In this document: one piece after another, positions 44,095 through 57,378 of the stretch | Numbering within the stretch: position 1 is the first letter of the stretch | Layout: each line of letters begins with the position of its first letter | Assembly: GCA_018873225.1 (NCBI GenBank) | Contig: JAEILZ010000009.1 | Location: 1,789,501 to 1,853,500 of the forward strand | Length of the DNA stretch: 64,000 nucleotides | DNA from: [Phialemoniopsis] sp. UDSM-2020 | Taxonomy: Eukaryota; Ascomycota; Sordariomycetes; Thyridiales; Thyridiaceae | Reading direction: 5' to 3' | Translations under genes and position numbers: made by a program | The notes under the pieces: generated by a model | The model's input: the letters and a program-made list of their open reading frames with translations, nothing else | Database searches by the model: none | What the model was told of the DNA's origin: nothing

Positions 44095-46718
44095 TCACAA
44101 AAGGAGATCGCCATTATGATTCGATACCCCCTGAGTCGGCTGGAACACCTGCTGAGGCGCATACTGGTTGACGACGTAGGCCTCGTTACGCCCACCGTCC
44201 CCTCCAAAAGCATCGCTCTGCTCCTGTATCCGCATGCCTGCGAAATACGCGTCCGCATCACTCACAGCCTGGTCCATGGACCCGTTCCCATTAGCCTGCT
44301 GTTGTTGCTGCAATTGCTGCTGCTGCAGCGCCCTGGCGCTCGCGTCGGCGGGCTGCCCGCCCATGCCCAGCATGCTGAGGTGCTTGTTGGTATCGTACGC
44401 CGTGGGCTGGCTCGTGGGCAGCGCGTGCTTCTGCAGCGCGGGCGAGTCGAGCAGACGTTTGGGCCGGGCGGACCTAAACACGGTCTGCACGGGCTTCAGG
44501 TAGACGGTGGCCAGGGTGCCAACGTTGAGGCACATCTCCTCGAGGGTCTGCGGGTCGAGCTTCTCCGACTCGGCCGTGATGGCGGGCTTCTCGCCCATGA
44601 CGATCTGCTTGGCGGCCTCCATGTCGGTCGAAAGCAGGCGCCAGTACATGTAGGCGCGGTCGCGCAGGTCCGGGTTGTCCGTCTCCTCCGTGGCCCACTT
44701 GAGCACTTTTGGTACCAGCTCCTGGCCCTTGGTGGGCCGCTGGATGAAGAGCTTGACCGTGGCCGTGAGCAGGGCGAGCTGTACTTCGACGGGCTCCTCT
44801 TGGAACGAGTAGAGGAAGTCTTCGAGCAGGGCGTCGGAGTTCTCGATGCGCGAGGCGTACTGCCCAATGACCCACACCATGGCGGCCTTAGCCTCGGGCT
44901 CGTCGAGAGAGTCTAAGTGCTCGCAGAGGGTGCCGATAATGACCTCGTACTGGTTGGGGTACTTGCGGAAGATGTTGCGGATGACGACCGTGGCCTCCTG
45001 GACGATGTACGTGACTTTCGTCGCGACCAGGTCTAAGAGCAGGTTGATGCAGGCGCGGGCGGCGGGCTCGATCTTGATGGCGAGCTTGCCGATTGCGCGC
45101 ACGGCCTTGCGCACAAAGTGCACGTCGATCTCGGTGGCGTACTCACGCAGCTCCGTCAGCACCTCGTCGATGTTCTTTTCATTGGCCAACATGAAGATCA
45201 ATTCAAGCTTCGTAACCTTGACGTAGATCGGATCGTTGTACTTGCAAAAGAACACGCGGATGTCGTTGCGCAGGACTGCCGGTCTCCTCTGCAGGATGAG
45301 CAGCGCGTTACGGAGGGCGAGGTACTGCACCTCGGGGCCCTTGGCGAGCAGGGTCACGAGGGGCGGCGACAGCTTGCGGCAGAGGGCCGTGATCTGTTTC
45401 TGGTCCGCGATGTAGTTCATGAGGTACAGAATGACGCGGATGCAGGTCAGAACGACGGCCGAGTTGGAGTGTGAGAGGCGCGGTGATATGCGCTCGGCCA
45501 GCAGCAGCGCCTCTCCTGATTCTTGCGGGACATATGACATGAGCGCTTCCAAGATGTACGTCTGGCCCCATCTGTATGATATGATCAGTAAAGTCCATAC
45601 ATGCACTCCGATGGCAACTCACTCTGAGCAGTCGGGCAGGATAGCCACCATCTTAGACGCATTGCTGTAGTCGATCGTCAACTTGATCGCGTCGCTGCGC
45701 TCCCAGATATCCATCAGTCCGGCCAGCGCGCTTGCAACCACCGTGGGGTTGTCGTCCCTCAGTAGCGAGTTCAGCCTGTCGATGAGGTCTGACCCCTCGA
45801 CCATATGCCTGTCGTGGTCGTAGAGCTTTGCGACGGTAAAGGCGGCCGTCTTGCGCACGTAGGGGTCGGCGTCCTTGAGCAGGTGCTTGACGATGGGGAC
45901 CGTCGCCTCGACGAACTCGCGGACGTGGATGTAAGACATGGTGCGGAGGGCGAGGGCGCGCACGAGAGGGTTCGGGTCCTCCATATCGTGCTCGAGCACG
46001 GGAATCGCCTTGACGGCGATGTCTGGGCGCATCCTGGCGTAGTTGACGAGGAAGAGGAAGCACATCTTCTTGATCTCGAGGCTCTGGATGTGCATGCAGC
46101 CGATGATGTCGGGGAAGAGGGCGACCATGTCGTTGTTGCTCATGGTCATGTTGGCGACAATCTTCTTGAGGGCGATCTTCTTGGCGGTAAAGTTCTTGTC
46201 CTTCTTGCCGCCGCTGTTGAGGTCCTGCCGCAGCTCGGCGACCTTGCCCTGTGGAGATAATCTGTATGAGCTAATCGGTGCGGGAGGAAAGTACATGAAC
46301 ATCATTGCGTTTGCCATCGAGCTGGGCTCGGGTTACTGGTGAAGCTAGATCTGGGGTTCGATGCAGGGCGCCTCGAGCAAGGGCAGCATGGGAGCGCGAC
46401 TCGACATGACGAGACCGATATCGAGCGCGCGCAAAACATGTAAAGAGAGGGGAGGTGTAGATAGCAGGTGACGCTGCGCCGGCGCAACCAAGATGGGCAT
46501 GCAAGGTTTATCAAGGTGAGAGAGAGGAGATTATGCAGCCAAGCTATATTTAGGACATGACAAGGCGATGGGAAGATAGGTAACGCAAGAAAGCTCAGCT
46601 AAGAGACTAAGGTTCTGGCGCGATGGGGAGGGGAAGGTAAAGTAACAGGTGAAGACAAAAGAGGAGAGCTTACCCGGGCAAACAGCTTGGAGTCGCCTCC
46701 ACCTTGTGAGCTCGACAT
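44095..46718 (-). CDS. APL2: AP-1 complex beta subunit (beta-adaptin)
   Basis: Exons 46718-46674, 46248-45623 and 45571-44095, giving 715 aa. Large subunit of the clathrin adaptor that sorts cargo between trans-Golgi and endosomes. The start [15 protein letters not shown] is followed by the beta-adaptin trunk of HEAT/armadillo repeats: [45 protein letters not shown], and [17 protein letters not shown], all typical of beta1/2. After about residue 590 comes a hinge with Gln-rich tracts. As in the yeast protein, there is no C-terminal ear. The first intron is long for this locus (425 nt) and contains an in-frame ATG that would give a slightly different N-terminus; the upstream exon matches the family better. 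It could in principle also serve AP-2, but the earless form favours AP-1. Confidence 0.93.
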
Positions 46719-47762
46719 GATGTCGTGTGTCTGTGCAACTCTTGTTCCTCAGTTGGCGCAAAGAAGGGTGTGTGGGTGTGTAGCCCCGGCCAACGGATGC
46801 TCAGGCCGGCGAGCCAAGCCAGAGCAGTCCTGCGGTGGCGGTAGTCGCGGGCGCAAGAGTGCCGTCTATCTTGGAGATAGTGTCAAAAGCAGCTGTATGG
46901 GCAGGGTCCCGTGCCGTTTCGACCCCTCCTTTGGCCAAGTCCAAATTGTCTCGATGCGGTCGTTAGCGGATCTTGGGGTTGCGCTCCGGCTCCCAACGCG
47001 GTGTGCGATCCTGCGGCCTCTGGGCCAAGCGGTACAATCAGGGAAGAGAAAATGTATGGGAGAGGGGTCGATGGGCTGTCACATGCGCCCTCCCTCGTGG
47101 TCCCTGAACTTCAATGTTCCTGCGAAACTTTGGGGCTTGTACAAATAGGCTTTGTCTGGCACGGCGTGGATTGGCCCTAGGGATGGTTGGCTGGAGGGTG
47201 TGTGCGTGTCTTGGTGTCGCAAGGCTTCGGGACACGGCCAGCTCGAGCTGATTTGTCGTCGGGACTGCGTTTGTGTCGTTTCTGGTGAGCACCACGCGTA
47301 CGGACTCCGATCGGGGGAGCAGAGAGTAGCTCAGTGCAGGCTTGCCCAGCTAAAGGAGACCTGACGTGTCGATAGTCTGGCCTGGTAGCTCCGGATAAGC
47401 TCGTGTCGGTCGTTCAGCCTCCCAAGGTCGCAGAATCCGTGCGATCCCAAACTATTCCACGGCGGTGAAGGAATTGAAAAGTCGACAAGTTTTGCCTCGT
47501 TGCCCCCTTTTTCTGGGGATTTGGAGCCGGAAGCACTGGAAAAAGTGAACCCTTTGGCCGCTAAACCAGCTGCATACGTTCTGGCCGCCCTCCCTCTCGC
47601 CATTGGACCCGCACCAGTTACTTAGATAAGCTGGGGTGGGCGGGACACACTGCAAGAGCACGGACACCTTTTCCAATCCACCATCGCGACGTCAGCTCTT
47701 TGCCTCTGCACCAGACAGCTCCCACTTGTTACCTATCGACATCAGCCTCGCTATCCCGAACA
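46719..47762. promoter_or_regulatory. Divergent promoter, APL2 / EMC4
   Basis: Just over 1 kb between divergent genes, with no gene seen. The last 150 bp before EMC4 are pyrimidine-rich on the coding strand. Confidence 0.5.
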
Positions 47763-48470
47763 ATGTCAGAACTCACAAAGCCGGCCGCGACCCCGCGATG
47801 GGTCTCCGAGCTCGCCTCCCCGCCCCCAGTCAAGTCCAAGACGGGCGCCATCCCCGATCCTCCAGGCTTCCCGAGCCAGTCTTCATCCGGCACCGGCAAT
47901 AAGGTATGAGCAGAGCTCTGCACACCACTCAATCAGTGACAAGCTAGGCCACTGACCACAAGTCTTTATTCCCATATACAGAAGCGAGACGCTGGCAAGG
48001 AAGTCAAAGCCAAGAAGCCCCCGCCGACCGCCGACGAGATGGACACGCTCAAGCTGAAGAAGGCCTGGGAGGTCGCCCTGGCCCCCGTGAAATCGCTGCC
48101 CATGACCTTCATCATGATGTACATGTCCGGCAACTCGCTGCAGATCTTCAGCATCATGATGGTCTTTATGGCCTTCAAGAACCCCGTCATGGGCCTCGCC
48201 GCCACCAACCAGGCCTTTGAGCGCTTCGAGACCGACTCGAACCGCGCCAAGATGCTCCAGGTCAAGCTCGCCTACGTCGTCATGCAGCTCGTCGCCCTCG
48301 CCGTCGGCGTCTGGAAGGTCAACACTATGGGGCTGCTGCCGTATGTTTGCCCCTCTGTGCGAGCAAAGGATGGATGTGATGCTAACTTGGTTGACAGGAC
48401 GACACGATCAGACTGGCTGGCTTGGGAGGTGCAGAGGGAACCGCTGGAGTCTGCTGTTGCAGCTCTGTGA
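47763..48470 (+). CDS. EMC4: ER membrane protein complex subunit 4
   Basis: Exons 47763-47903, 47982-48340 and 48398-48470, giving 190 aa, the usual size. A hydrophilic N-terminus (PPVKSKTGAIPDPPGF) precedes the DUF1077/EMC4 domain: LKLKKAWEVALAPVKSLPM and a membrane segment TFIMMYMSGNSLQIFSIMM, where the MSGN motif is diagnostic. A second membrane segment follows around KLAYVVMQLVALAVGVWK. The last exon gives the conserved TTRSDWLAWE end. EMC4 is part of the EMC insertase that places tail-anchored and multipass proteins in the ER membrane. All three exon joins keep the conserved reading, so the model is secure. Confidence 0.95.
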
Positions 48471-49044
48471 ATGGAGGGGACTGAAATTGTACGATAAAAA
48501 GGATGATACCAAATATGATGATCAAAGAATAGAGACGGTAGTGGACATCGATCATACGCCGCGAGAGGGAAACTGTTAGATCGAGCCCAAGGTCTCGCTC
48601 ACATCTAGAGTCAAAATGGGGCCCAAAAGGCAACAATTCAAACCAAACTGCCTCTGCATCCAACATCTGGTCTCGATACCGTACGGTAATCATCAAATGC
48701 TTTGATCAGCCAGCAACTGGAAGTTCCATGCCGCCGTCACCTTAGGACAGTTGTTCAGAGGCATCTTCCTAATGGCATCGATGCTCTCACTCTACGAATA
48801 TGCTACACCGACAGTCAATAGGGACAGTACAAAATCTCTAGAGCAGCGTTTCAGATCACGTCGACAAAGACACACGGCCAGCTAGTGGTATAATATCTAA
48901 AATTCATCAAAACGCTATATATGCAAGTTTTGTAAATTCCAACAGAAATGGTTATCTCGTTCTTTTCCAATTGATGATGATATGATGATGATGATGCCCA
49001 GATGTTGTAACAAACGTCTTTCACGTATCTTCTTCACTCTACTC
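48471..49044. other. Convergent 3' region, EMC4 / MET5
   Basis: The 3' flanks of two convergent genes, AT-rich towards 48880-48970, with a GAT microsatellite. No gene seen. Confidence 0.5.
48972..48996. repeat. (TGA)n-type trinucleotide microsatellite
   Basis: Imperfect TGATGATGATATGATGATGATGATG tract in the non-coding region between EMC4 and MET5. Confidence 0.8.
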
Positions 49045-52000
49045 TTACTCCTCATCAGACTCTTCCTCAGCAACCTAGAACAAACAAGTCAGCAAAACAG
49101 TCACAGCCATCAGATCAAAGTAGATCACTTACATCAGCGTGGAAGTCCCGACCCTCGGTCGTAGCCTTGATGACGCCGGCCCGGATGCAGAAGTCGCCAA
49201 ACCTCTCGCCCTCCTCGCGCTCCGTCGCGTACCTCTTGAGCAGCGGCCTCATGATGGCCAGGATCTCGTCCTCCTTGATGCTCGACCGGTACAGCTTGTT
49301 GAGCCGCTGCCCGTGGTACCCGCCGCCGAGGTACATGTTGTACGCGCCGTACGCCTTGCCGACGAACGCGACCTCGGCGAGCCAGGGACGCGCGCAGCCG
49401 TTAGGGCAGCCCGTCATTCGCATGACGATCGAGTCCTGTCGCAGGCCGTTCTCCTCGAGGCACGCCTCGAGCTTGCCGATCAGGACAGGCAGGTAGCGCT
49501 CGGACTCGGCCATGGCGAGGCCGCAGGTCGGGAAAGCGACGCACGCCGACGACGACAGCCGCAGCGCCGAGAACTGCACATTGTCGAGTTTGTACTTCTT
49601 CATGAGGCTCTTCATCGCGTCGAGGTCGGCGTCGGCGACGTTGCTCAGGATCAGGTGCTGGTTGCCCGTCAGGCGGAACTCGCCCTTGTGCACCTTGGCG
49701 ATCTCGCACAGGCCCGTCTTCATCTGGAACTCGGGCGTGTCCTCGATGCGGCCGTTCTCGATGAAGAAGGTAAAGTGGTTCATGCCCGTCTCGTCGCGCT
49801 GCCAGCCAAACGTGTCGACGTTGGAGTCGAAGTGGAAGGGCTTGGCGGGCGCGAACTTCTGGCCCCAGAGCTCCTCGACCTTGGACCGGTAGACGTCGAC
49901 GCCCATGTCGTCGACCGTGTACTTGAGACGCGCGTGCTTGCGGTTCTTGCGGTCGCCGTGGTCGCGCTGGACGAGCATGACCTTCTCGCAGGCGATGTGG
50001 ACCTGGTCGGTGGTGACGAAGCCCAGCATGCGGCCGATCTGCGGGTAGGTCTTCTTGTTGTTGTGAGTGGCACCCATACCACCGCCGATGAGCATGTTGA
50101 AGCCGGCCAACTTGCCGTCCTCGCCCTTGATGGCGATCAGGCCAATGTCGTGGGCGTAGACGTCGGTGTCGTTGTGGGGAGGGATGGCGATGGTGATCTT
50201 GAACTTGCGGGGCAGGTAGGTGGGACCGTAAAGCGGCTCAAAGTCCTGGACTGCGTCACCGGCGATCTGCGTCTTCTTGTCATCGTCGTCGGTCAGCCAG
50301 ATCTCGTGGTAGGCAGTCGTGGCAGGCAGCAGGTGGTCGCTGATGATCTTGGAGTACGACCAGACGTCCTTCTGGTAAGCCGAGTGCTGAGGCAGGGAGC
50401 TGCACATGACGTTTCGGTTGACATCACCGCAGGCGGCGATGGTCGTCATGAGCGCGCGATTGATGGCCTGCATGGCGGGCTTGAGCTTGCCCTTGACGAC
50501 ACCGTGGAACTGGAAGGTCTGGCGGGTCGTCAACTTCATGGTCTCATTGCCGAGCGTGTTGGCAATGTCGTCCATCTGGACCCACTGCTTGGGCGTCGAG
50601 ATACCACCGGGTAACCTGCAGCGGATCATGAAGGAGTAGGCGGGCTCCAGTCCTTGGGCCTTGCGCTCGTCCCGCACATCGCGGTCATCCTGCATGTAGG
50701 TACCGTGGAACTTGGTGAGCTGACCGTCGTTGGCGGAGATGGCGCCCGTGGTAGGGTCGTTCAGACCCTCGACGATGGTTCCGCGCAGGTAGTTGGAGGC
50801 CAGCTTAATGTCCTCGTTGGTGATTGGTGGGGGCTCGTCGGGCAGGCCCTCGACGTTGTCGACGCCGAGAGCAGTCCAGATCTTGGGCTCCCACTCCGCA
50901 TAGCCGGTCTGGAATCCGTCGGGATCCTGGTCATCACCAAGACCAATCTCGGCGAGGCGCTTGCCGCCAAAGTTGGCCAGCACGCGGTCCAGGTCCTTGG
51001 CGGGCTTGTTGTAGTAGATCTTATCCTCCTTGCGGGGCCAGTAGTGGCTGTCACCCAGACCAAAGACGGAGTAGTTGACACTGGCCAGGTCGAGGTCGGT
51101 GCTGTCCTTGATGGCGTCCCAGAAGGGCTTGCCGTTCTGGGGGAACTCGCCCTGACCGGCGACGGAGGTGACGAGGACGATGTTCTCCTCATTGGGGAGG
51201 TCCTCGACAGGGTAGTCTTCCATGGCCATGACAGTGGTCTTGAGGCCTCTGGCGCGACCACGAGTGCCGAGTCGCTTGGCGATAGAGGTGGCATTGCCGT
51301 TGTCGGAGGCGAAAAGGATGGTCAGGGGAGCGCCAAACAGGCCCTCGAGGAGCGTGTTGTACGCGTCCCGGGCCTTCCTCTTCTGCTGGGCGCGGACCTC
51401 GGTGCCCCAGTCCTGGGCTAGAGCAGCACCGAAGACGGGTTCCTTGCGCTGCATCTGCGTGAGCTGGTTGTCCCTGGCCAAGAACTCCTTAAGCTCCTTC
51501 TTGATGAGCTCGGAGTCCAGGGCAAAGTTGGGCTCGTTCTTCTTCTCGTTCTCGGGGTTCCAGCGGTACAGGGGCCAGTAGCCCAGGTCGACGGCCTTCT
51601 TGGTCTCCTGGAGGACGGTGAGGGGCGAGTCGTGCTCGCCAAAGTAGGGCAGGTAGGCGAGGACGATGGAGGGGCCGTTGAACTTGTCGGCCTCGTCCAT
51701 AGCCTGCAGGACCTGGGTGTAGGAGCTGTAGACGGCGGTAGAGGCGACGTAAGCGTTGCCAAAGTTCATGGCGTAGAGGCCAATGTCCTTCTTCCTCCGG
51801 TTGGCGTCGGCAGCAGCGCGTTCCGAGTAGGGAGTCGAGTCAATGATGAGCATGTTGACGTTCTCGCCAGAGGCCAGGACGTGGTGAACACCAGAGTTGC
51901 CGAGATCGTAGGACCAGGCGTCGGAGCCGACCAGCCACAGTGACTCCTTGCGGAAGAAAGCCTTGTTCTCCAGAAGCTTGGCGGCGGCGGCGGACTTGTC

Positions 52001-54144
52001 GCTCTCCAGTTGGGAGACGACGCCCTCGGCGAGCTCCTCGGCCTTCTTGCCGTCCTCGGCGTTGAGCGTCCACTTGGTGAGCGACTGCCTCGGGGCCTCG
52101 GTGTCGAACTTGCCGGACCTGGCGGCCTCCCTGGCCTCGGAGATGAACTGCTGGCGGCGCTCCTTGCGGGCGAGAAGCGAACCGAAGCCAAACTCGGGGC
52201 TGGCGGCGATGGTCTCGGAGACGCCGGCGTTGTCCGAGCCCAGGGCGTTGGCGGTGTAGACCCTGCTGCCAAACAGCTGGTCGAGGATCTTGGCGTAGGC
52301 GGTCTCGACCTTGGGCTTCTCCAGACCGGAAGTCTGGGCCTCCTCGGGACCCTGCTGTGCGCCGACCTGGAGGTTCTGGATGGGCTTCTCCGAGGTCAGG
52401 TTCTGCCAGATGCCTCGCAGCGCTTGCTCGGCAGTCTGCCGGGTGATGTACCCGATCTGGTATCCAACGATGGACTCGACGCCAGCAGGGCCGCTCTTGA
52501 CCGAGGTCAGGACATCGATCAGGATGGGACCCCACTTGGTGGTCTTGCGGCTGATCTGCTCGAGGACGGCGATTCTCTTGACGGACTGCGGGATGTCCTC
52601 AAGCAGCTTGGCGCCGAGCCAGGGCCTGTACAGGCGCGGGGTGATGATGCCGAGCTTGGCGTAGTCGGCGCTGTTGACAGAGTCGATGACCTCGGAGAAC
52701 AGGCCGGCATCGGAGCCGAAGATGAAGAGCAGGTTCTCAGCGTCGGCGGGACCGGACCACTCGAAGGGGTTGTACAGACGGCCGGTGGCCTGGGACAGCT
52801 GGGTCCAGATACCGGTCACGTACTTGTGGATGTCCTCGGAGCTGACCAGCCTGGGCGCCTCCTCGATCGTCGTGGCGGACGAGACGGCGGGGGGCGAGCT
52901 GCTCTCGCTCTCCTGGCTCGACTTGATCGAGGTGTGTGATGAGATGGTCCTGGAGGAGGCGGCCTCGATCTGGGCGTGGAGACCGTTGGCGATGGCCGGG
53001 GCCACAGGGGCCGGGGTGACGGCCTCGGCGACATCAGCAACGACAGCGACACGGCCGTCGTCAGCGTAGATCCCGCTGCTAGAGGTCTGAGCAGACTGGA
53101 ACCGCCTCACGTCGTCCAGGTTCAGGATGTCGCGGACGAGCTCGACGTTCTCCTGGGGGATGGCCTCGTCGTGGGCCAGGGCCGCCGGGTTGAAGAAGTG
53201 GATGACACCCTTGCCGGAGCGGATGGCCAGGGCGTGGGCGGTCAGGGCGATGTCCTGGGCCTCCTGGATGGACTCGGACTGGAGGAAGGTCCATCCTGAA
53301 TTCCTGATCGACGTGATGGCCGAGTAGTCTGGGAACCTCTCGGGCTGGAGAGAGACGTGGATGACCACGGGGAAGTTGGCGAGCTTGTACAGGTGGGCGA
53401 CTGAGGGGAGGAGGATGGAAGAGCTGGTGGTGACTGAGACCAGGCGCCCGGAGCGGATGGGCGTGTAGACCGAGAGCAGAGGGTCGGTGTTGTGCCTAAC
53501 CGATTGGATCTGTGCCAGAGTGTTAATTGAGGTGCTGCTGGTGTAAACCAACTTTTTTCCCGAATGCCGCATCAATTGGCAAATCGGGGAGAGAGGGAGA
53601 TCATACCTCTGGAACCGAGTCTGATGAAGCAGCGACCAAGCTCTGAGCCTTGCTACCGGCCAGAGCCTTCAGGTGCTTTGAGAAGCCAGAGTCGACAGCC
53701 TGCGAGGGCTGGACTGAGACGACAACATCGCTCGCAAGGTATGCGATTCTCGCAACTATATCCAGGAATTAAGTAATTAGCTTCGGTTTGTTTTCTAGGT
53801 TCGTTGGTGTGATATATGTGTGTGGTAGTCGAGCCAACATCCGTCCGTTCATACAGCAATGGTTTGCCTATTGCTTTTTCTTCTTTTGCCCACTTGCCCA
53901 GCCGGATGTCTGCGTGTAACATGATTGGAGCTGTTCGTGAAAGCGTATCGAATTGTGGTGAGTGTATGTGTGTGCCCGCATCCCAGTCCAAAGTCCAGCA
54001 TCCTTCCGCATCCCCTCCAGGGTCCAATGTCGTCAGGGCGTAGGCGCAGCAAGCAGGAGAATCAAGGTGCAATTGGTAGGAAATTATAGTGGACTTACCG
54101 GCCTCTTCAGGCGTTGCAATCAGTGAAGCTGCAGCAGAAGCCAT
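49045..54144 (-). CDS. MET5: Sulfite reductase (NADPH) beta subunit
   Basis: Exons 54144-54099, 53755-53607, 53551-49133 and 49074-49045, giving 1547 aa. Catalytic hemoprotein of assimilatory sulfate reduction (sulfite to sulfide). Order: an N-terminal pyruvate-oxidoreductase-like region (to about residue 760), a flavodoxin domain (LTILFASDNGNATSIAKRLG to near residue 940), then the two ferredoxin-like and siroheme halves of the reductase. The siroheme/4Fe-4S cysteines are C-x5-C (CVAFPTC) and C-x3-C (GCPNGCARPW), as in sulfite rather than nitrite reductases. A tiny last exon gives the acidic end VAEEESDEE. The start of the large exon is the least certain point: I use the acceptor at 53552 (resuming LVYTSSTSINTLAQ), while a CACAG some 50 nt downstream is an in-frame alternative. 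The size matches other fungal beta subunits. Confidence 0.95.
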
Positions 54145-55742
54145 CTTGTCGAGATTTGGTGATACCCCGTGCAAGCTGGAACTTCAACCAGATAGCTTTT
54201 CTGAGTGAAGATAAAAAAGATCGAGAAAGTTTAACCAGGTAGGAAAAAGTATCACCACCCGTCCCACACACAGGTCTGATCTATCTACTAAAAAAGAACC
54301 AGGGAAAAAAAGCTAGGGACAACACACTACCGACCCTTGGGAGTAATGAACTTTTTGCCGTCGCGGTTGGCATGCCCATCGGCTTCTGGGCCATTTTGGC
54401 CCTCTTTTGGTGCTCGAGAGCCAATTGCCAGCCCCGCAATGCAATCAATTTTGCTCGAGTAGAGGCCTTGGACGACTATGCAGTGATTCTCGGGCTAGAT
54501 TGCGTGATCGCTCTAGCGCCTCGCCTCACCACAAACGACATGCACCCACTACACCCAGCCAAGGGACCACACTGTGAGAGAGGGTCGCTTTCCCCCCAGG
54601 CTGATCTCTGTGCTAGGTCTATTATGTATGTCATACAAATTGACGGGTCCTCCGATCCATCTCCCCCAGCCAGGCTGTCGGGGCGGCACTCAGCCCGGCT
54701 GTCGGGTCTCGGTCGCTCCCCATATTCAAAGCCAATGGCGCAAGCCGCATATCGGGATTACATACCAAAATTCTGGAGAGAGGGACCAGCGGACACGGCA
54801 GCTAAATCACCTTAAAACTGTTCAACGTGGAGAGAATCCCGAATTTGCGGATCCCGTGAGAGAGTCGACTCTGGCAGAGTAGCGACCGAGCTCGTCAAAA
54901 GCAAATCCCGATGCGCATGTTGTCGCATGTTGCTCAACAACATGCCAAGCTGACATTTGGGGACGCACACACGAGGACTCGAGTACTCTGCATAAGAAGC
55001 CGACTGCCTTTTGATTGTCGATATCACCCGACCGCTGCCGGATCATTGGGGTCCGGCGTACCTAGGTATATACGGACATCTCTCCGGACACCTTCGGGCA
55101 CGGAAGACCGAGAGCGAGCGCCGCAGCACCTGTGTATGGCCGTGATTGGCTTTGGCTGTCGTGCAGATGTGACTTGTCTGTTTGAAACGGCCTAAGTGAA
55201 CAGTTTGATCTCAATCATTGACCGTTAACAAGATTGGAGGTGGATTCTGCGACTGGCAGTTTCGGCGTCTGATTCAACGTCTGTTGATTAAGTGGAAGTT
55301 TGATATCACCAGTCTACCAATCTCTATGAGATTCATGTTTGCTACAAAACAATTAACATGGGCAACTCTTTATTCGTTGTTGCCGTTGGTTGATGAACAA
55401 CATGGACTCGGGCATGGTGGTCACTGTTGTCGACGGCGCAACACGCGAGACACGCCACAACTTGTCGTAAAACATTATGTGTATATGTATTATGCTGATC
55501 ATGATGACCGGGATTTGCTCCCCTCTGTAAAGTCATACACTCCGCTCCGGCCCAGCCGTCCGGAGGAAGACAGATCGAGCCCACAATGGCGCAATGGTAT
55601 GACATGATGTGCTCTATGCGATGCAGAAACCCAACGCCATGCAATGCAAGCAGGTAAAATCAGAACCGAAATCATCCGCTCGTGAAAGAGGGGTGCATAG
55701 CCTCCAGGGCGAAGCTTCGTGGACACTCGGAGACCAACGTGA
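54145..55742. promoter_or_regulatory. MET5 promoter region and KEI1 3' flank
   Basis: 1.6 kb between two minus-strand genes. The part near 54145-54350 is the MET5 leader. I looked for a Cys3/MetR-type site but could not assign one with confidence. No gene seen. Confidence 0.45.
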
Positions 55743-56666
55743 TCATACCGCCGCGCTGCTGCTCGAACCCCCAGACACCGGCGCCCTCCTAAACTTGGCA
55801 TTGACATCCCGTGCCCACGCCTCGTCACCCCTCCTCGCTGAAGCTGACGACGAGCCCCCCAGCCAAAAGTCCCGGCCCACGTAGACCATCGTCCTGCCCA
55901 GCTTTCCCCTCCATCCTTCGCCGCCTGGTAGGCCCTCCGTGAAAGGGCTGCCTGTCAGGTCTCCCTTGCTCTCCTCGGCGCCGCTGACACCGGCTCCTCC
56001 CTGCGTCTCAGACCAGCGTGTCAGCACGCGCCGTGCATGCGCCATGACCACCGCCGCAAAGTATAGCCGGATCGCCGTGAATATCGAGATGAAGACGAGG
56101 CTGGCGGCCGCCTCGTGCGCGCCCATCCACTCGCCATCCGCCGGGGTGTGACCGTCCACCGCTGAGCTATCGCCGCTACCGTCTCCTCCTTGCTCCTCCT
56201 GTCGTGCGCCGGCATCGGGGCCAGTGGCCGCTCCGGACGCCATGAACCAGGTCACGGCAAAGGCGGTCGTGTAGGCCGTATTGATGGCCGTGTCGATCAG
56301 GTAGAGCCAGGCTAGACCTAGATTGTGCAGAGGCGTCTGCTTCTTGACGTGCGGTAGGCAGAGGGCGAGCAGGACGAGGGCGAGTACGTTGTACATGTAC
56401 ATGGTCAGCTGGGTGAAGGAAAGCGAGTAGCCCGTAAAGATGACGAGCAAGCCGTAGATGCCCGTGACCTTGTTGATGAGCATGGACAGGGCGATCATCT
56501 CGGTGCCGGTCTGGAGGGACATGAAGCCTAGGAATGTCTGGACATGCGACTGTCAGTACCAACGAATACCAGGAACCGCCGGAAACCGTGGAAGTGGTCG
56601 CCTGACAGAGGAACTTACCCTAGGTTTCGGCAGGCGAACCTGCCAGCCTCTTGAGAACGAGGCCAT
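55743..56666 (-). CDS. KEI1: Inositol phosphorylceramide synthase regulator Kei1
   Basis: Exons 56666-56619 and 56537-55743, giving 280 aa. The protein starts MASFSRGWQVRLPKPR and continues across the splice into TFLGFMSLQTGTEMIALSM, the Kei1 signature. Four hydrophobic helices follow (KVTGIYGLLVIFTGY, LTMYMYNVLALVLLAL, WLYLIDTAINTAYTTAFAVTWF, ASLVFISIFTAIRLYFAAVVM), with a Gly/Asp-rich lumenal or loop insert between helices 3 and 4. The hydrophilic tail ends Ser/Ala-rich. Kei1 is the Golgi subunit needed for activity and localisation of the IPC synthase Aur1, so it acts in sphingolipid synthesis. Only the first 16 codons lie in exon 1. Confidence 0.9.
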
Positions 56667-57378
56667 GATGTGTGAAACCTTTTCCGATGTCAAAAGGAGC
56701 TTATGTTGAAATGGAAGCCCCAGACAAGAGTGAGAAGGAAAAGTCCATGGAAGAGATTGGCAGGGTCCAAACTTTTGATGCTGCCGGAGACCCCGGATTC
56801 CAATGCGACGCCAGCCAGCCTCAGCAAAAAAGAGCCGCCACATCCAGCAGATAAGATCAAGGGCCCCTGTCTAGCTGAGTCAGCTATACATCAGACCCCA
56901 CATCGAATGCATGGACAAGACTCACAAGGCCATCATGAAGCATCGTGAGTTTCTTGTGCAATTCGATATCAGGTGATCTACTTTATGCTATTCGAGGAAT
57001 ATTTTACTTGCCTACTAATCAATCTTATACATTATAACCCCTAGTTGCCCACTTTACTGCATCGCGGAATCCGGATTCCGAGTGTTCAATCTTGTACGCC
57101 CGCACAGCTCATGAACTTATCAGCGCCTTTTTTGACATCATCTCTCGCTAAACTTTCTTATCGTCGTGCGGCATTTCGGACCTCTTTTGCTCCCCAGATC
57201 GCGAAGCTCTATCGTAGGTAAGTTTATATGAAAATTCAGAGCCTATTGACATATATGCACTATATAAGTCAGTTGTGCTAATACCTCATTCAGTACAATC
57301 GCCGGACCAAGCTCCCAGAGCCGTCCCAGACCCTCAAATCTCACCACACCACCCCGCCAAACACTACCGTCGCACAGA
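56667..57378. promoter_or_regulatory. Divergent promoter, KEI1 / RKI1
   Basis: About 700 bp between divergent genes; AT-rich in the middle and C-rich just before RKI1. Confidence 0.5.

Noticed and set aside
44056..44916. 286-codon plus-strand frame
   Set aside because: Antisense to the hinge and C-terminus of APL2.
47325..47345. TAGCTCAGTGCAGG resembling a tRNA A box
   Set aside because: No B box (GGTTCGANTCC) at the expected distance and no cloverleaf could be drawn.
49139..50614. 491-codon plus-strand frame
   Set aside because: Antisense to the conserved reductase half of MET5; Val/Leu/Asp-rich translation without family features.
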